Source of the DNA: Tissierellales bacterium
Lineage (GTDB): Bacteria; Bacillota_A; Clostridia; Tissierellales; JASKZW01
NCBI GenBank assembly: GCA_030147425.1
Contig: JASKZW010000128.1
Location: 1-8,012 of the forward strand
DNA: 8,012 nt
Direction: 5' to 3'
Shown here: positions 6,499-8,012 of the stretch, piece after piece
How the letters are laid out: every line of letters begins with the position of its first letter
How positions within the stretch are numbered: the stretch's first letter is position 1
Translations under genes and position numbers: made by a program
Notes under the pieces: generated by a model
The model's input: the letters and a program-made list of their open reading frames with translations, nothing else
Database searches by the model: none
What the model was told of the DNA's origin: nothing

Positions 6499-7521
6499 TT
6501 ACCATTCAATATCTATAATAGATTCGTCTATCTCCTCTAAAGAACTAACTCCAGTCAGGATCATAGCTTGGAAAAGTTGGTTTTTAATAGTATTTAAATA
6601 AGTCTTAACCCCTTCACTATGATTACCAAAGGCAGCTGTAACTATTGGCCTTCCAATAAGAACACCATCAGCACCTAGGGCAAGCATTTTTAAAACATCT
6701 ACTCCAGACCTTACTCCACCATCAACTAGGATATGAACCTGTCCCTTAAATTTCTTACTAATAGAGTAAAGGGCCTTAGCCGTAGACCTAGTTCCATCAA
6801 GAACCCTACCACCATGGTTAGAAACTACTATTGCCTTAGCTCCAGCCTTTATAGCATTTTCAGCATCTTCTTCTGTCATTATTCCCTTAACTATAAAAGG
6901 TAAATCTGTAGAATCTACAATTTCCCTTACTTCTTCAAAAGTTTTTGGACCTACTGGTTGATTTTGTAGGGCCATAGTTATAAGGCCAGCTCCGTCAATG
7001 TCCATTCCAATTCCAGGAATATCTAGTTTTTCAGCCTTTTTAATCATGTCTATAATTACATTATTTTCCCTAGGCTTAATAACAGGAAGTCCAAAAGATT
7101 CATATTTTTCTATAGCTTCCAAACCTATATTATAAAGATTAGGATCAGCTGAGTCTCCAGTCATTCCTAAACTGCCTGCTTCTTTAGAACCTTTAATAAC
7201 TGCATCAATATATTCTTCTTCAGTTAAGGCACCACCCATATTAAACTTAGTTCCAGTAATAGGAGCTGCCATTACAGGAAAATCTAGTTTTTTTCCAAAA
7301 AACTCATAGGCAGTACTAGGTTCCTTAGCATTATGTATAGTCTTTAATCTTAGTTTAACCTTGTATAAATCTTCAACATTAACTTGAAAACTAGATCCGG
7401 TAATACTTCCTCCCATGCCAGGAACTTGACCAGCGCACCAAACACCATCACAAACAGGACAAACAGCACAGAAGCCCTTTAATTTTTTTCTTGCTTCAAC
7501 TTTAATTTCCTTCATATCCAT
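6499..7521 (-). CDS. FMN-dependent alpha-hydroxy-acid oxidase/dehydrogenase family protein with N-terminal Cys motif
   Basis: The product has 340 residues. The start at 7521 is fixed by AGGAGG (minus, 7534-7529) seven bases upstream. The frame is open to 7590, but that part lacks a ribosome binding site and spans the probable promoter. The body is a flavin TIM barrel, with FPVMAAPITG (81-90) at the FMN phosphate side, K212 in VKGIM, SNHGGR with H236 as the catalytic base and R239 as substrate-carboxylate arginine, DGGVRSG (267-273), and GADGVLIGRP (283-292). This signature is shared by lactate, glycolate and mandelate oxidising enzymes, so the specific 2-hydroxy acid cannot be named. The N-terminus differs from characterised members: C18, C21, C24 and C29 form CxxCxxCx4C, followed by a Gly-rich GMGGSITG. 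This could bind an Fe-S cluster or zinc. The gene is monocistronic, convergent with the transporter operon and divergent from the [2Fe-2S] gene. It probably acts in the cytoplasm and probably not as an oxygen-using oxidase in an anaerobe (inference). Confidence 0.87.
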   Translation of the reverse strand: MDMKEIKVEARKKLKGFCAVCPVCDGVWCAGQVPGMGGSITGSSFQVNVEDLYKVKLRLKTIHNAKEPSTAYEFFGKKLDFPVMAAPITGTKFNMGGALTEEEYIDAVIKGSKEAGSLGMTGDSADPNLYNIGLEAIEKYESFGLPVIKPRENNVIIDMIKKAEKLDIPGIGMDIDGAGLITMALQNQPVGPKTFEEVREIVDSTDLPFIVKGIMTEEDAENAIKAGAKAIVVSNHGGRVLDGTRSTAKALYSISKKFKGQVHILVDGGVRSGVDVLKMLALGADGVLIGRPIVTAAFGNHSEGVKTYLNTIKNQLFQAMILTGVSSLEEIDESIIDIEW

Positions 7522-7551
7522 AAGAAAACCTCCTTTTTTATCTATATTTAT

Positions 7552-7575
7552 ATTATAACCTATAAAGAAATTATA
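7552..7575 (-). promoter_or_regulatory. Candidate -10 boxes for the FMN-oxidase gene
   Basis: On the minus strand TATAAT occurs at 7557-7552 and again at 7575-7570. Neither has a good TTGACA-like partner. The first would start transcription near 7545, giving a leader of about 24 bases that still contains the ribosome binding site. It is the more plausible of the two, but the call rests on one hexamer in AT-rich DNA. Confidence 0.35.
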
Positions 7576-7673
7576 TACATAGCTATCCACCTATAGAAAA
7601 ATTGTATTAATAGAGAATTTTTTAAAAAAAGGTGTTACAATATATGTGATTCAAATATGATATAAAAATAACA

Positions 7674-7701
7674 ATGACAAAAATCTCCTATCATGTATAA
7701 T
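7674..7701 (+). promoter_or_regulatory. Promoter of the [2Fe-2S] protein gene pair
   Basis: ATGACA (7674-7679, five of six consensus bases) and a perfect TATAAT (7696-7701) are separated by 16 bases, with TG directly before the -10. Transcription would start near 7708, about 34 bases before the ATG at 7742. The leader is A-rich and contains AAGGGGG at 7728-7734, seven bases from the start codon. Confidence 0.65.
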
Positions 7702-7741
7702 ATATATAAGATAATTAAGATAAAATTAAGGGGGATTTTAA

Positions 7742-7984
7742 ATGAGTGTTGATGTAAAAGTATGTATGGGTACCCACTGTACCATGTTAGGAAGTTTAAA
7801 CTTATATGAGGACTTAGAGGATCTATCTAAGGAGTATCCAGGGAAGATAAACTTAGAAACAGTAAAGTGCTTAAAAGTATGTGACAATGGCGATGCGCCA
7901 GTAGTTTCTATAAATGGGGAAATGAGAAAATCAGCTAAGGCTGAAAAAATCATTTCTGAAATAATAGGGGTGATAGAAAGATGA
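7742..7984 (+). CDS. Short thioredoxin-fold [2Fe-2S] ferredoxin, NuoE/HydA-subunit type
   Basis: The product has 80 residues. Four cysteines, C8, C13, C43 and C47, fall in the pattern Cx4C-x29-Cx3C typical of the 24-kDa (NuoE-type) thioredoxin-like [2Fe-2S] proteins. The surrounding sequence also fits: VCMGTHCTMLGS before the first pair, and VKCLKVCDNGDAPVVSING at the second. NuoE proteins are about 150 residues and carry an N-terminal helical part. That part is absent here, so this is the cluster domain alone. Such short forms serve as electron-carrying subunits beside flavin or iron-sulfur oxidoreductases in anaerobes. Its TGA overlaps the ATG of the next gene (ATGA at 7981-7984), so the two products are probably made together and may form a complex. 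The ribosome binding site is AAGGGGG at 7728-7734. Confidence 0.9.
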   Translation: MSVDVKVCMGTHCTMLGSLNLYEDLEDLSKEYPGKINLETVKCLKVCDNGDAPVVSINGEMRKSAKAEKIISEIIGVIER

Positions 7985-8012
7985 CAAGAGGACTTTATAC
8001 ACCTATAACCTA
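7981..8012 (+). CDS. Start of a downstream partner gene (cut by right window edge)
   Basis: ATG 7981 overlaps the stop of the [2Fe-2S] gene and is preceded by AGGGGTGAT (7966-7974) with six bases of spacing. Ten codons are visible (MTRGLYTPIT). That is too little to identify the product by sequence. From the coupling, a redox partner such as an iron-sulfur hydrogenase-like or NuoF-like protein is expected. This is inference from the neighbour only. Confidence 0.7.
   Translation, partial: MTRGLYTPIT

Noticed and set aside
7522..7590. Upstream extension of the FMN-oxidase reading frame to 7590
   Set aside because: It would translate through the ribosome binding site and the probable -10 box. 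The start at 7521 has AGGAGG seven bases before it.
7634..7661. Weak inverted repeat and promoter-like boxes around TTACAATATATGTGA
   Set aside because: The arms match at only about four of seven positions and do not fit Rex, FNR or CRP-type consensus. The promoter spacing (15) is poor. It is probably chance in AT-rich DNA.
7738..7953. Minus-strand open frame opposite the [2Fe-2S] gene
   Set aside because: The plus-strand frame has a four-cysteine cluster signature, promoter and ribosome binding site. The antisense frame has none.
1..8012. Search for CRISPR arrays, tRNA/rRNA genes, insertion sequences, phage genes or defence systems
   Set aside because: No regularly spaced repeats, transposase motifs, terminal inverted repeats or structured RNA genes were seen. 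The window reads as ordinary chromosomal metabolic and regulatory genes.

Overview
This is an AT-rich, Gram-positive-style window. It has strong AGGAGG ribosome binding sites, consensus sigma-A promoters and U-tract terminators. The codon use, a clostridial-type FMN oxidoreductase with a cysteine-rich start and a short NuoE-like [2Fe-2S] protein suggest an anaerobic low-GC Firmicute (Clostridia/Tissierellia type). The species cannot be fixed from the sequence alone.

Layout. (a) 1-452, minus: the N-terminal part of an unrecognised, probably exported protein that runs off the left edge. (b) 562-789, plus: a 75-residue protein with two predicted membrane segments. It converges on (c) 818-1399, minus, a TetR-family repressor, and the two share a perfect 14-bp hairpin terminator at 787-827. 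(d) 1400-1558: a divergent control region. It holds a good tetR promoter, a TTGACA-17-TATAAT promoter for the plus strand, a 20-bp near-perfect palindrome covering that promoter's -35 box, and a hairpin at the very 5' end of the predicted transcript. (e) 1559-6463, plus: a three-gene operon of a 1084-residue M14-type zinc peptidase with a long unassigned N-terminal part, then a DUF969-type and a DUF979-type membrane protein. It ends in a bidirectional terminator at 6470-6497. (f) 6499-7521, minus: an FMN-dependent alpha-hydroxy-acid oxidase-family protein with an added four-cysteine motif. (g) 7742-7984, plus: an 80-residue thioredoxin-fold [2Fe-2S] protein, translationally coupled (ATGA) to another gene that leaves the window at 8012.

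How the genes may work together. The tetR-operator-peptidase-DUF969-DUF979 block reads as one regulated module. The peptidase has no signal peptide, so it should be cytoplasmic. The two membrane proteins look like halves of one carrier, and elsewhere this pair often sits next to pyroglutamyl peptidase. The simplest reading is that the pair imports a small peptide-like or blocked amino-acid compound, the M14 enzyme hydrolyses it inside the cell, and the TetR protein senses it. This is inference; the substrate is unknown. The module, and especially the roughly 730 unexplained N-terminal residues of the peptidase, is the most promising part of the window. The FMN protein and the [2Fe-2S] gene pair are separate redox units transcribed from their own divergent interval.
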